A stretch of DNA of 64,000 nucleotides, taken from the NCBI RefSeq assembly GCF_004217495.1, contig NZ_SHLC01000001.1, positions 868,001 through 932,000 on the forward strand, in the 5' to 3' direction. The notes under the pieces were generated by a model. The model saw nothing but the letters and a program-made list of their open reading frames with translations, made no database searches and was not told where the DNA came from. Source of the stretch: Microterricola gilva. GTDB taxonomy: Bacteria; Actinomycetota; Actinomycetes; Actinomycetales; Microbacteriaceae. Positions 42,608 to 51,691 of the stretch are shown piece by piece (the first letter of the stretch is position 1; every line of letters starts with the position of its first letter). Both the position numbers and the translations under genes were made by a program.

Positions 42608-44323
42608 ATGACCACCGCATCAGTCTTCTCCAGCCGCCCGTGGCTCGGCTCCTACGCCCAGGGTGTTCCCGCCGATGTGGTCGTGCCGGAGGAGAGCCTC
42701 GTCGACATGCTCGACGCCTCCGCGCGGGCGAACCGGGCATCCGTCGCCCTGGAATTCTTCGGTGAGACGACGACGTACGCCGAGATGGCCGAGCAGATCG
42801 CCAGGGCGGCGAACGGCCTGCGGAAGCTCGGTGTGAGTCACGGCGACAGGGTGGCCATCGTGCTGCCGAACTGCCCGCAGCACATCGTCGCGTTCTACGC
42901 CGTGCTGCGCCTCGGTGCGATCGTCGTCGAACACAACCCGCTCTACACGCCGAGTGAGCTGCGCCACCAATTCGAGGACCACGGCGCGACCGTGGCGATC
43001 GTCTGGGACAAGGTGCACGACACCGTCGTCGACTTCCCGGCCGACATGGGGGTCGAGCACGTCATCGCCGTCAACGTCACCCGGGCGATGCCGCTGCTCA
43101 AGCGGATCGCGCTGCGCCTGCCGATCGGCAAGGCGCGCGAGGCCAGAAGCGCACTGACCGCGCAGCCGCGGGCCAAGAACGCGCTGCGCTGGGAGGACCT
43201 GCTCGAGGCGCGCCGCCTGAAGAAGTCACACCCGCGCCCGGCCGCGGGTGACACCGCCGTGCTGCAGTACACGAGCGGCACGACGGGCACTCCCAAGGGC
43301 GCGATCCTCAGCCACCGCAACCTGCGTGCCAACGCGCTGCAGGGCCAGGCCTGGGTGCCCGGTCTCCGTCCGGGCCACGAGGTCTTCTACGCCGTGCTGC
43401 CGATGTTCCACGCATACGGGCTGACGCTCTGCCTCACCTTCGCGATGAGCATGGGGGCCAGGCTGGTGCTGTTCCCGAAGTTCGACGAGGGCCTCGTCCT
43501 AGATGCCGCGCGCACCAGCCCGCCCACATTCCTCCCGGCCGTTCCGCCGATCTATGAGCGGCTGGCGAAGGCGGCAGAGAAGCGCAAGGTGAGCCTCGGC
43601 AGCATCCGCTTCGCCATCTCCGGCGCGATGAACCTGCCGCTCAGCACGGTGGAGAGCTGGGAGCGCTCGACGGGCGGTCAGCTGGTCGAGGGCTACGGCA
43701 TGACCGAGAGCTCGCCGGTCGCCGCGGGCAACCCGTTCAGCCCCGCGCGGAGGGCCGGCACCGTCGGTGTGCCGTTCCCGAGCACCGAGATCCGGGTCGT
43801 CGACCCGGAGAACCCGCACATCGACAGGGGCGTCGGTGAGGAGGGCGAGCTGCTGCTGCGCGGCCCGCAGGTCTTCAGCGGCTACTGGAACCGGCCGGAG
43901 GAGACGCTCGCCGTGCTGCTGCCTGCGCCAGACGGCGGCGCGCCGTGGCTGCGCACAGGCGACATCGTCACGGTCTCGGCCGACGGCTTCATCACGATCG
44001 TCGACCGGATGAAGGAACTCATCATCACCGGCGGCTTCAACGTGGCGCCGAGCGAGGTCGAGGAGGCGCTGCTCTCGCACGAGTCCATCGCCGATGCGGC
44101 CGTCGTCGGTCTGCCTGCGCCGGGGGGAGGCGAGGTCGTCACGGCCGCCGTCGTGCTCGCGTCCGGCGCGACGCTCGACGTCGCGGCGCTCCGCGAGCAC
44201 TGCCGCGGCAGGCTCAGCGCCTACAAGGTGCCACGTCAGATCGTGGCGGTCGACGAGCTCCCGCGGTCACTGATCGGCAAGGTGCTGCGCCGCCAGGTGC
44301 GCGAGCAGCTCAGCGCGAGCTAG
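42608..44323 (+). CDS. Long-chain acyl-CoA ligase (AMP-forming)
   Basis: This 571-aa ANL-superfamily enzyme shows the adenylation motif YTSGTTGTPKGAILSH near residue 220, PMFHAYGLTLCL near 265, VEGYGMTESSPVAAGN near 360, WLRTGDIVTVSADGF near 447, IDRMKELIITGGFNV-type hinge near 465 and the C-terminal Lys in SLIGKVLRR. It activates fatty acids to acyl-CoA. An in-frame extension upstream would overlap the ferritin-like gene; the ATG at 42608, with AGAGAGGTCGTC before it, is the better start. It lies 37 nt after the ferritin-like gene and may be co-transcribed. Confidence 0.93.
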   Translation: MTTASVFSSRPWLGSYAQGVPADVVVPEESLVDMLDASARANRASVALEFFGETTTYAEMAEQIARAANGLRKLGVSHGDRVAIVLPNCPQHIVAFYAVLRLGAIVVEHNPLYTPSELRHQFEDHGATVAIVWDKVHDTVVDFPADMGVEHVIAVNVTRAMPLLKRIALRLPIGKAREARSALTAQPRAKNALRWEDLLEARRLKKSHPRPAAGDTAVLQYTSGTTGTPKGAILSHRNLRANALQGQAWVPGLRPGHEVFYAVLPMFHAYGLTLCLTFAMSMGARLVLFPKFDEGLVLDAARTSPPTFLPAVPPIYERLAKAAEKRKVSLGSIRFAISGAMNLPLSTVESWERSTGGQLVEGYGMTESSPVAAGNPFSPARRAGTVGVPFPSTEIRVVDPENPHIDRGVGEEGELLLRGPQVFSGYWNRPEETLAVLLPAPDGGAPWLRTGDIVTVSADGFITIVDRMKELIITGGFNVAPSEVEEALLSHESIADAAVVGLPAPGGGEVVTAAVVLASGATLDVAALREHCRGRLSAYKVPRQIVAVDELPRSLIGKVLRRQVREQLSAS

Positions 44324-44511
44324 CCTGGCCGCGGCGCCCGCGGCCGGTCGAGTCGCCTCCCGCCAGTAATTCAGGCAGGGTGACGCGTTCGGCAGCGATG
44401 CAGGCGATTCCGCGGCAGCGGTGACGATTCTTCCTGAATTGCCGACAACAACGCTGCCCGAGCGACCGCCCCGCTACTCGAGCAACGGAGGGCGAGCAAC
44501 CGATGCGGTCG

Positions 44512-44811
44512 CTAGGCTGCGGCGCCCGCGCTCAGCTGGGCGAGCAGCTGCTCATCGGATGCCGCGCGGGCGCGCCCGATCAGCAGCGCTGCGACGGCCG
44601 AGGCGGCGGCCGCGGCCGCGAGCGCGATCAGCCAGATCCAGCCGCTGTCCCACTGCATGCCGAGCCAGGTCATGGCGACCCAGACGACCGCTGCCACCGC
44701 TGTTCCGATGGCCGGCACGAGCGCGACGCCGTACTCGGCCCGGTTCGGCAGCGCGTAGCGGGCGGCGAGTCCGAAGATCGCACCGCCGAGCGCGACGAAG
44801 AGCAGCTCCAC
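44512..44811 (-). CDS. Small membrane protein
   Basis: This 99-aa protein has three hydrophobic helices (LLFVALGGAIFGLAARYAL, VALVPAIGTAVAAVVWVAM, IWLIALAAAAAASAVAALLI) and a short cytoplasmic tail with DEQLLAQL. I do not recognise a family beyond actinobacterial hypothetical membrane proteins. It begins with GTG 2 nt after the stop codon of the DUF3107 gene, so it is translationally coupled to it. Confidence 0.75.
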   Translation of the reverse strand: MELLFVALGGAIFGLAARYALPNRAEYGVALVPAIGTAVAAVVWVAMTWLGMQWDSGWIWLIALAAAAAASAVAALLIGRARAASDEQLLAQLSAGAAA

Positions 44812-44813
44812 GA

Positions 44814-45038
44814 TTAGCCCACGAATCCGATGCGACGGCTCTCTTCTGTGCCGATCTCGATGTAGGCGAAGGTCGCGGCTGGGACGATGTAGGTGTTCCC
44901 CTTGTCGTCACGGAGCTTCAGGTATCCCACCTCGCCGGCGAGCACAGCCGCCACGGCCTTCTCGATCTCTGCGACCGGCTGAGAGGTCTCGAAGCTGATC
45001 TCACGGGGAGAGTTCTGAATGCCAATGCGAATGTCCAC
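44814..45038 (-). CDS. DUF3107 protein
   Basis: This 74-aa protein starts MDIRIGIQNSPREISFETSQ and matches the actinobacterial DUF3107 family (mycobacterial TB9.4/Rv3208A, from memory), an ATP-binding-protein-annotated family of unknown function. The GTG start has an AAGGAAAGG site upstream, and a TACTCT box lies further up near 45065-45070. It is divergent from adnA, as in mycobacteria. Confidence 0.9.
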   Translation of the reverse strand: MDIRIGIQNSPREISFETSQPVAEIEKAVAAVLAGEVGYLKLRDDKGNTYIVPAATFAYIEIGTEESRRIGFVG

Positions 45039-45150
45039 CGAATGCGCCTTTCCTTGCGTTGATGCCAGAGTACGACAGATCGAGGTGGCGCCGCCGCCCG
45101 TTCACTCGTGGCGCAATGCGTGGCAGACGGGACGTGTCGGTCGGCCGCGC

Positions 45151-45156
45151 TAGCGT
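45151..45156 (+). promoter_or_regulatory. Leaderless-type -10 box (adnAB)
   Basis: TAGCGT is 6 nt upstream of the GTG at 45163. Confidence 0.55.
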
Positions 45157-45162
45157 TGTGGC

Positions 45163-48100
45163 GTGGCCAAGCAGACAGAGACCGAGCGCGTGTTCGTGCC
45201 CAGACCACCAGCGGTGCACCCGGTCGACGCCACGCAGCTCGACGCCTCGCAGCGTGCAGTGCTCGAGCTCCCGCTCGACGCAACGGCCGCCGTGCTGGGT
45301 GCGCCGGGCAGCGGCAAGACGCTCAGCCTCGTCGAGCTGGTGGCCGATCGGGTGCTCGGCCATGGCTTCGCGCCGGAAGAGGTGCTCGTGATCGCGCCCA
45401 ACCGTGTCAGCGCCACCCGGCTGCGCGACCGGCTGGCCGTGCGCCTCGGCGTTCCGAGCAGCGGGCCCGTTGCGCGCACGGCGAACTCTGTCGCGTTCCA
45501 GATCGTGCGCGCGGCATCCGCCCAGCCCGTCACCCTACTCACCGGCGGCGAGCAGGACGCCATCATCGCCGAGCTGCTGCTCGGCGACATCGAAGACCAG
45601 AGCGGCCCGGACTGGCCGCACCCCCTCGGCGAGGAGGTGCGCCAGATGCGCGGCTTCCGCACCGAGCTGCGCGAGTTGAGCATGCGCGCGGCAGAGTACG
45701 GCGTCTCGGTGGCGCGGCTGGCCGAGCTCGGCCGCGCCCACGACCACCCGGAGTGGGTCGCCGCCGCCGCGTTCCTCGACGCCTATTCCGACAACAAAGA
45801 GCAGGCCAGGCCCGGCCAGTACGACTCGGCCGAGCTCTCGAGCGAGGCCGCCGTGCGTGTCGCCAACGCCGAGCCGGGCCAGGCCGGCGCGGCAACGCTC
45901 GGCGCGCTGGCCGGGTTGCGGTTGATCGCGGTCGATGACGCGCAGGATGCCACGGGCTCGACCATCGCGCTGTTGCGGGCCTTCGCCGGGCGCGGCGTCG
46001 CCGTCGTGGCCTTCGGCGATCCGGATGTCGCCAGCACCGCGTTCCGCGGCGCGCGCTCGGAGATCCTCGGCCATCTCGGCGCCGCCCTCGGGGTTCCGGC
46101 CGCGCGGCGTCTCCTGCTCTCGACGGTCTACCGCGGCAGGCCGGAGCTGCGCGCCCTGATCGGCTCCGTCGTCGGCCACATCGGCACCGCGCTGGCCGGC
46201 GTGCAACGGCGGGCGGAGCTCGCCCCAGCGCTGGCCGCGGCAGCGCACGACGCCGCACCCGAGTTCCCGGCGACGGTGCGGATCGAGGCGCCGTCGCACG
46301 CCGCGGAGAGCGGGGAGCTGGCCAGGCTGCTGCGCGAACACCACCTGCTGCGCGGTATGCCGTGGTCGCGGATGGCCGTCATCGTGCGCTCCGGCGGCGA
46401 CATCGCCGGCCTGGAGCGCGGCCTGGCGCTGAGCGACGTGCCCACCCGCAACGCCACGGCCAGGCGGGCGCTGCGCGACGACCAGGCGGCCGCCCAGTTG
46501 CTCGCGGCGGCCGCGGTCGCCGTCGGCTCCGACAGCCTGAGCGCCGAGCGCGCCGTCGAGATCCTCACCGGGCCGCTCGGGCGCCTCGACGCCATCGGCC
46601 TGCGCCGGCTCCGGTTGGCGCTCCGCCAACAGGAACTCGCCGGAGACGGCAACCGCACGAGCGACGAGCTGCTCGTCGAGGCGATGAGCGTGCCTGGCGG
46701 CTTCGCCACGATCGACTCCGGACCGGCCGCCAGGGCGGCTCGGGCCTCAGCCAATCTGGCGGAGGCGACACGGATCGCCCGCGACGGCGGCTCGATCGAG
46801 GAGGTGCTCTGGCAGCTCTGGCAGGGCGCCGGCCTGGCGAAGGAGTGGGGCAAGCAGGCGCGCGGCACCGGCGTGCTCGCCGACGAGGCCAACCGCGCGC
46901 TCGACGGGGCCGTCGCGCTCTTCGCCGCCGCCCAACGATTCGTGGAGCGGAGCCCGGAGCTGCCTGCCGCGCAGTTCATCGCCGATGTGCTGGCGAGCGA
47001 CCTGCCCGAGGACTCCCTGGCGCCCCAGGCCGAGGGCGAGGCCGTGCTCATCTGCACGCCGGCCGCCGTCGTCGGCCAGGATTTCGACGTCGTCGTGCTC
47101 GCCGGCCTGCAGGAGGGCGTCTGGCCGAACCTGAAACCGCGCGGTTCGCTGCTGCACCCGGAGCTCGTCGAGGAGCTGGCGGGTCTCGGCCGCGACGGCG
47201 ACGCCGGGGCGGATGCCGCACCGCGCCACGCCGACGACCGAGCCGCCGTGCGCAGCGACGAGCTGCGCATGTTCGCTCTCGCCGCCTCGCGCGCCCACCG
47301 CCAGCTCGTGCTCAGCTGCACGAGCAACGACGACGAGCAGGCGAGCACATTCATGGCGTTCGTCCCCGAGCTGAGCCCGCTGCACCGCGGCCGCCCGCTG
47401 CACCTGCGCGGCCTCGTCGGAACGCTCCGCCGCGAGCTGGTCGAGCGGGGCACGCCCGCCGCGGCATCCGCCCTCGCCCTGCTGGCCAGCGAGCAGGTGC
47501 CCGGGGCGTCCCCGGAGAGCTGGTACGGGCTGCGCGAGCCGTCGACGAGCGAACCTCTCGTCGATCTCGATGCTGAGGGCGCGACCGTCTCCGTGTCGCC
47601 GTCGCAGATCGAGAAGGCCGAGAAGTCGGCCGTCGCCTGGTTCGTCGACACGGTCGCGGCCAGTCCAGGCGGTCTCGCCGCCTCGATCGGAACGATTGTG
47701 CACGCGGTGATGGAGACGGCCAGCACCCGCGATGACGCCGACCTCAGCGTTGACGGGCTCTGGGCGGAGGCCGCTGAACGGTGGAAGGAGCTGCGCTTCG
47801 ACGCTCCGTGGCTCGCCGAGCGCGAGAAGCGGGGCGCCGTGCGGCTGCTCGGCGGGCTCAGCGAGTACCTCGGCGACTTCGCCGACGACAGCAAGACGCT
47901 GCTGCAGGCCGAGGGCAACTTCACGGTGGAGTTCGACCACGTCACCCTGCGCGGCAGCGTCGACAGGGTCGAGCGCTCGGCAGACGGCACGACCGTGATC
48001 GTCGACCTCAAGACGGGCTCGCGGATGCCGACCCAGGCGAGCATGCCGGAGCACCCGCAGCTGGCCGCATATCAACTCGGCTTCGCCAGCGGCGCGATCC

Positions 48101-48351
48101 CGGCCGAGAACGCGGAAGCCGGGGGAGCGAAGCTCGTCTTCGTCGCCAGCGGCGTGCGCGGCAAGAGCTTCAGCGAGAGGACCCAGCAGCCGATGGACGA
48201 TGAGGCACTGGAGGCGTTCCGCGAACGCCTGCGCGGGGTGGCCGCCGCCATCTCCGGCGCACGGTTCGAGGGCCCGGCCCAGCTGGACTTCAACGACCCG
48301 CTTGCCCGCTGGGAGTACCGCATCCACCTGGTCCCGGCGGTGTCGGCATGA
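45163..48351 (+). CDS. adnA: AdnA subunit of AdnAB helicase-nuclease
   Basis: This 1062-aa UvrD/AddA-like protein has an N-terminal motor and a C-terminal PD-(D/E)XK nuclease, close to the ~1055 aa of mycobacterial AdnA. Walker A GAPGSGKTLSL is near residue 46. Motif II reads AVDDAQDATGST (DDAQ near 258) instead of DEXQ, and motif III reads GDPDVASTAFRGA, lacking the usual QSIYGW. The nuclease core is intact: LRGSVDRVER, VIVDLKTGSR near 946 and QLAAYQLG. AdnAB resects double-strand breaks; in mycobacteria AdnB is the main motor, and the weak motor motifs here fit that. It overlaps adnB by 4 nt. Confidence 0.93.
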   Translation: MAKQTETERVFVPRPPAVHPVDATQLDASQRAVLELPLDATAAVLGAPGSGKTLSLVELVADRVLGHGFAPEEVLVIAPNRVSATRLRDRLAVRLGVPSSGPVARTANSVAFQIVRAASAQPVTLLTGGEQDAIIAELLLGDIEDQSGPDWPHPLGEEVRQMRGFRTELRELSMRAAEYGVSVARLAELGRAHDHPEWVAAAAFLDAYSDNKEQARPGQYDSAELSSEAAVRVANAEPGQAGAATLGALAGLRLIAVDDAQDATGSTIALLRAFAGRGVAVVAFGDPDVASTAFRGARSEILGHLGAALGVPAARRLLLSTVYRGRPELRALIGSVVGHIGTALAGVQRRAELAPALAAAAHDAAPEFPATVRIEAPSHAAESGELARLLREHHLLRGMPWSRMAVIVRSGGDIAGLERGLALSDVPTRNATARRALRDDQAAAQLLAAAAVAVGSDSLSAERAVEILTGPLGRLDAIGLRRLRLALRQQELAGDGNRTSDELLVEAMSVPGGFATIDSGPAARAARASANLAEATRIARDGGSIEEVLWQLWQGAGLAKEWGKQARGTGVLADEANRALDGAVALFAAAQRFVERSPELPAAQFIADVLASDLPEDSLAPQAEGEAVLICTPAAVVGQDFDVVVLAGLQEGVWPNLKPRGSLLHPELVEELAGLGRDGDAGADAAPRHADDRAAVRSDELRMFALAASRAHRQLVLSCTSNDDEQASTFMAFVPELSPLHRGRPLHLRGLVGTLRRELVERGTPAAASALALLASEQVPGASPESWYGLREPSTSEPLVDLDAEGATVSVSPSQIEKAEKSAVAWFVDTVAASPGGLAASIGTIVHAVMETASTRDDADLSVDGLWAEAAERWKELRFDAPWLAEREKRGAVRLLGGLSEYLGDFADDSKTLLQAEGNFTVEFDHVTLRGSVDRVERSADGTTVIVDLKTGSRMPTQASMPEHPQLAAYQLGFASGAIPAENAEAGGAKLVFVASGVRGKSFSERTQQPMDDEALEAFRERLRGVAAAISGARFEGPAQLDFNDPLARWEYRIHLVPAVSA

Positions 48352-51300
48352 GCGTCACCGGGCAGGCGGCAGGCACGGCGGCCACCCTCGACACGGGGCC
48401 CGTCCTCGCCCTCGTTCCCGCGCCGCAGCCGATCGGCGCCGCAGCACTCGCCGCCGCGCTCGAGCTGCCGCCGCCGACGCCGGAGCAGATCGCCGTGATC
48501 GAGGCAGCGCCGAGCGGCCAGGCGATCGTCGTGGCCGGGGCTGGCAGTGGCAAGACCGAGACGATGGCGAACCGCGTGGTCTGGCTGCTCGCCAACGGCC
48601 ACGCGGCCGTGCCGGAGGTGCTCGGGCTCACCTTCACCCGCAAGGCGGCAGGCGAACTCGCCGTGCGCATCCGGGATCGCGTCGAACAGCTCGTGCGTGC
48701 CGGCATCGCCGACGTCGAGTTCGACATCTTCGAGTCGGCATCCGTGTCGACGTACAACTCCTTCGCCAGCACCATCTACCGCGAGAACGCCATGCTGATC
48801 GGGCGGGAGCCCGACGCCGTCGTGCTCGGTGAGGCATCGGCGTGGCAGTTGGCCAGGCAGGTCGTCAGCGACACGGCCGACCCGCGCCTCGTCGAGCTGG
48901 ACAAGCGCCTGGATGCCGTCACGGGCGCGGTGCTCGGGCTCAGCAGGGCGCTCGCCGAGAACGTCGTCGACGTGCGGGACGTGCACGCGATGACGCGCGA
49001 GTTCCTCGGCATGTCCGATCTGCCGATCGGCGGAACCGGGCGCAAGAAGACGCCGTACTCGAGCTTCACCGCCGCACTGGACGCCGTCGGGTCGCTGCCT
49101 CCGCTGCTGGACCTCGCCGAGCGCTTTCAGGCCGAGAAGCGCCGCCGCGGCTACGTCGAGTTCTCCGACCAGGTCGCCCTCGCCCTCGAGGTCTGCCACC
49201 GCAACCCGTCCGTCGTCGCCAACTATCGCGAGCGCTACCGGGCGGTGCTGCTCGACGAATACCAGGACACCTCCGTCGTGCAGACGCGGTTGCTGGCTGC
49301 GCTCTTCTCCGGGCACGGCGTGATGGCGGTCGGCGATCCCGATCAGTCGATCTACGGCTGGCGTGGCGCGAGCGCGGCCAACCTCGCGCGCTTCGGCCCC
49401 GACTTCCGCGGCCCAGACGTCGCTGGCGCGGGTGCGCAGCAGGCCGAACGCTTCGAGCTCTCGATCAGCTGGCGGAACCCGCGCACCGTGCTGGCTGCCG
49501 CGAATGAGATCGTCCGCCCGTTCACGCTGCTGGCCGCGGACGCCCCGCCGAAGTCCCCGCTGTCTGCGCCGGGCTTCGCCGGCGACGGCCTGCTCGACGT
49601 GACGTTCCAGGAGACCGTCGAAGACGAGGCGGCGGCGGTCGCCGACTGGTTCGCGGCGCGGCTGGCGCCGCAGCGGGCGGAGGCCGGCGACGGCGCGCAG
49701 AAGCGCTCGGCGGCGATGCTCTGCCGCAGCCTCGGCAAGATCGACGTCTTCACCGACGCGCTCAGGGCCCGCGGCGTTCCGTACCACGTCCTCGGCCTGG
49801 CCGGGCTGCTCGACCAGCCGGTGATCGTCGACCTCGTCTCTGCGCTCCGCGTGCTGCACGACCCGAGCCGCGGCTCCGAGCTGCTGCGCGTCCTCGCCGG
49901 CGCCAGGTGGAACATCGGCGCGAAAGACCTGCACGCGCTCGGGCGGCTGGCCGGCGAGCTCGCGTCCCGCGACCACAAGCTGGCGAAGCTGAGCGACGAG
50001 GTGCGCGCGCGGCTGCGCGGCAGCGTCTCGGCCGACGAGGGTCGCTCGATCGTCGACGCGCTCGACTTCCTGGTCAGTGCCCGCAACGGCCACGGCCTCG
50101 TCACGGGCTTCAGCGAGATCGGCCTGGCGCGGCTGAAGGAAGCAGGCGAACAGCTCATCGCGCTCCGCCGTCGGGCCGGCCTGGAACTGCTCGACCTCGT
50201 CACCCTGGTGCAGCAGGAGCTGCTGCTCGACATCGAGGTCGCCGCCAACGGCATCCGCCCGCTCGGGGCGCCCAGCCTCGAGGCCTTCGACGAACTCGTC
50301 AGCGGCTTCCTCGCCGCCAGCGAGCAGAGCTCGCTCGGCGCGTTCCTCGGCTGGCTGGAGGAGGCGGAGCAGCGCGACCGGCTCGCACCGCGGCAGGAGG
50401 AGCCGGAACCCGGAACGGTGCAGATCCTCACCATCCACGGCTCGAAGGGCCTGGAGTGGGATGTCGTCGCCGTTCCGCGCCTCGTGCACGACGAGTTGCC
50501 GGGCAAGCCGCGCAGCACGGCAGGCTGGCTGGCGTTCGCCGAGCTGCCGTTCGAGTTCAAGGGCGACGCGGCCGAGCTGCCGGAGCTCACATGGCGGGGC
50601 GTCCACGACCAGTTCCAGTTCGACGAGGCCGTCACCGATTTCAAGGCGCAGAACGGCGAACACTACGCCGCGGAGCAGCGCCGGCTGGCCTATGTCGCGG
50701 TCACCCGCACCAAGTCCGATCTACTGCTCAGCGGCTCGTGGTGGTGGAACCAGAAGGCACCGCGTGGGCCGAGCCCATACCTGCGGGAGCTTGCCGTCGC
50801 CGGCCTGATCGACCCGGCCGTGCTGCCGTCGTCGCCTGCCGAGGAGGAGAACCCGCGCAGCGAGACCCGCGAGCGCGCACTCTGGCCGCTGCAGCCGCTC
50901 GGCGTGCGCCACGGCGCCGTCGCACGCGCGGCGGAGCTCACGAGCGCCGCCATGACGAGCGGGGTCGGCGCTCCCATCCCCGAGCGGATGCGCGCCGAAA
51001 TCGACGCACTGCTCGAGGAGCGCAGGCGCCGCTTGCAGGGGAAGGCCGCCCTCGCGCTGCCGACGCGCATCCCCGCCTCGCGCTTCAAGGACTTCATTGA
51101 CGCGCCTGCGGACGTCGCCGAGCAGTTGCGGCGGCCCATGCCGCAGCGGCCGTACCGGGCGACGCGCCTCGGCACGCTGTTCCACAGCTGGGTGGAGCAG
51201 CGCTCCGGCGCCGCGGCATCCGGTGACCTCATCGACGCCGGCATGTTCGAGCTCGAACAGCACGACACGGACAGCTTCGGCGGCGACGGAGCGGAGGAGG

Positions 51301-51677
51301 AGCAGTTCGCGGTGCTCCGCGCCACCTTCGAGGCGTCGCCGTGGGCCGACCTGGCGCCGGAAGACGTCGAGGTCGAGATCCACCTGGTGTTGGACGAACA
51401 GGTGTTCATCTGCAAACTGGATGCCGTCTACCGCACGGAGCGCGGCTACCAGATCGTCGACTGGAAGACGGGCAAGGCGCCCAAGGATGCCGCGGACCTC
51501 GCGCTCAAGCAGACCCAGCTCGCCCTCTACCGGCTCGCCTATGCGCGCTGGAAGGGCGTGCCGGCCGAGCTCATCGACGCCGTGTTCTACTTCGTCGCCG
51601 ACGACACGGTGATCGCGCCCGACCACCTCGCCGACGAGGCGGAGCTGCTCGCGCTCTGGGCCTCCGTCACGGCGTAG
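48348..51677 (+). CDS. adnB: AdnB subunit of AdnAB helicase-nuclease
   Basis: This 1109-aa protein has an intact UvrD-type motor: VAGAGSGKTETM near residue 64, LTFTRKAAGELAVRI near 92, LLDEYQDTSVVQ near 302, GDPDQSIYGWRGA near 328, TIHGSKGLEWDVVAV near 695 and YVAVTRTKSDLLLSG near 783. The C-terminal nuclease has GTLFHSWVEQ near 943, ICKLDAVYRTERG near 1023, IVDWKTGKAP near 1037 and QLALYRLAY. With AdnA it forms the actinobacterial counterpart of RecBCD/AddAB for end resection. It starts at ATG within the adnA stop (ATGA). The convergent phosphotransferase-like gene ends 14 nt downstream. Confidence 0.94.
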   Translation: MSVTGQAAGTAATLDTGPVLALVPAPQPIGAAALAAALELPPPTPEQIAVIEAAPSGQAIVVAGAGSGKTETMANRVVWLLANGHAAVPEVLGLTFTRKAAGELAVRIRDRVEQLVRAGIADVEFDIFESASVSTYNSFASTIYRENAMLIGREPDAVVLGEASAWQLARQVVSDTADPRLVELDKRLDAVTGAVLGLSRALAENVVDVRDVHAMTREFLGMSDLPIGGTGRKKTPYSSFTAALDAVGSLPPLLDLAERFQAEKRRRGYVEFSDQVALALEVCHRNPSVVANYRERYRAVLLDEYQDTSVVQTRLLAALFSGHGVMAVGDPDQSIYGWRGASAANLARFGPDFRGPDVAGAGAQQAERFELSISWRNPRTVLAAANEIVRPFTLLAADAPPKSPLSAPGFAGDGLLDVTFQETVEDEAAAVADWFAARLAPQRAEAGDGAQKRSAAMLCRSLGKIDVFTDALRARGVPYHVLGLAGLLDQPVIVDLVSALRVLHDPSRGSELLRVLAGARWNIGAKDLHALGRLAGELASRDHKLAKLSDEVRARLRGSVSADEGRSIVDALDFLVSARNGHGLVTGFSEIGLARLKEAGEQLIALRRRAGLELLDLVTLVQQELLLDIEVAANGIRPLGAPSLEAFDELVSGFLAASEQSSLGAFLGWLEEAEQRDRLAPRQEEPEPGTVQILTIHGSKGLEWDVVAVPRLVHDELPGKPRSTAGWLAFAELPFEFKGDAAELPELTWRGVHDQFQFDEAVTDFKAQNGEHYAAEQRRLAYVAVTRTKSDLLLSGSWWWNQKAPRGPSPYLRELAVAGLIDPAVLPSSPAEEENPRSETRERALWPLQPLGVRHGAVARAAELTSAAMTSGVGAPIPERMRAEIDALLEERRRRLQGKAALALPTRIPASRFKDFIDAPADVAEQLRRPMPQRPYRATRLGTLFHSWVEQRSGAAASGDLIDAGMFELEQHDTDSFGGDGAEEEQFAVLRATFEASPWADLAPEDVEVEIHLVLDEQVFICKLDAVYRTERGYQIVDWKTGKAPKDAADLALKQTQLALYRLAYARWKGVPAELIDAVFYFVADDTVIAPDHLADEAELLALWASVTA

Positions 51678-51691
51678 CTATCACGGCGTAG

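Noticed and set aside
48072-50663. An 863-codon minus-strand open frame opposite adnB
   Set aside because: Antisense to a protein with complete helicase motifs; the composition is that of a shadow frame.
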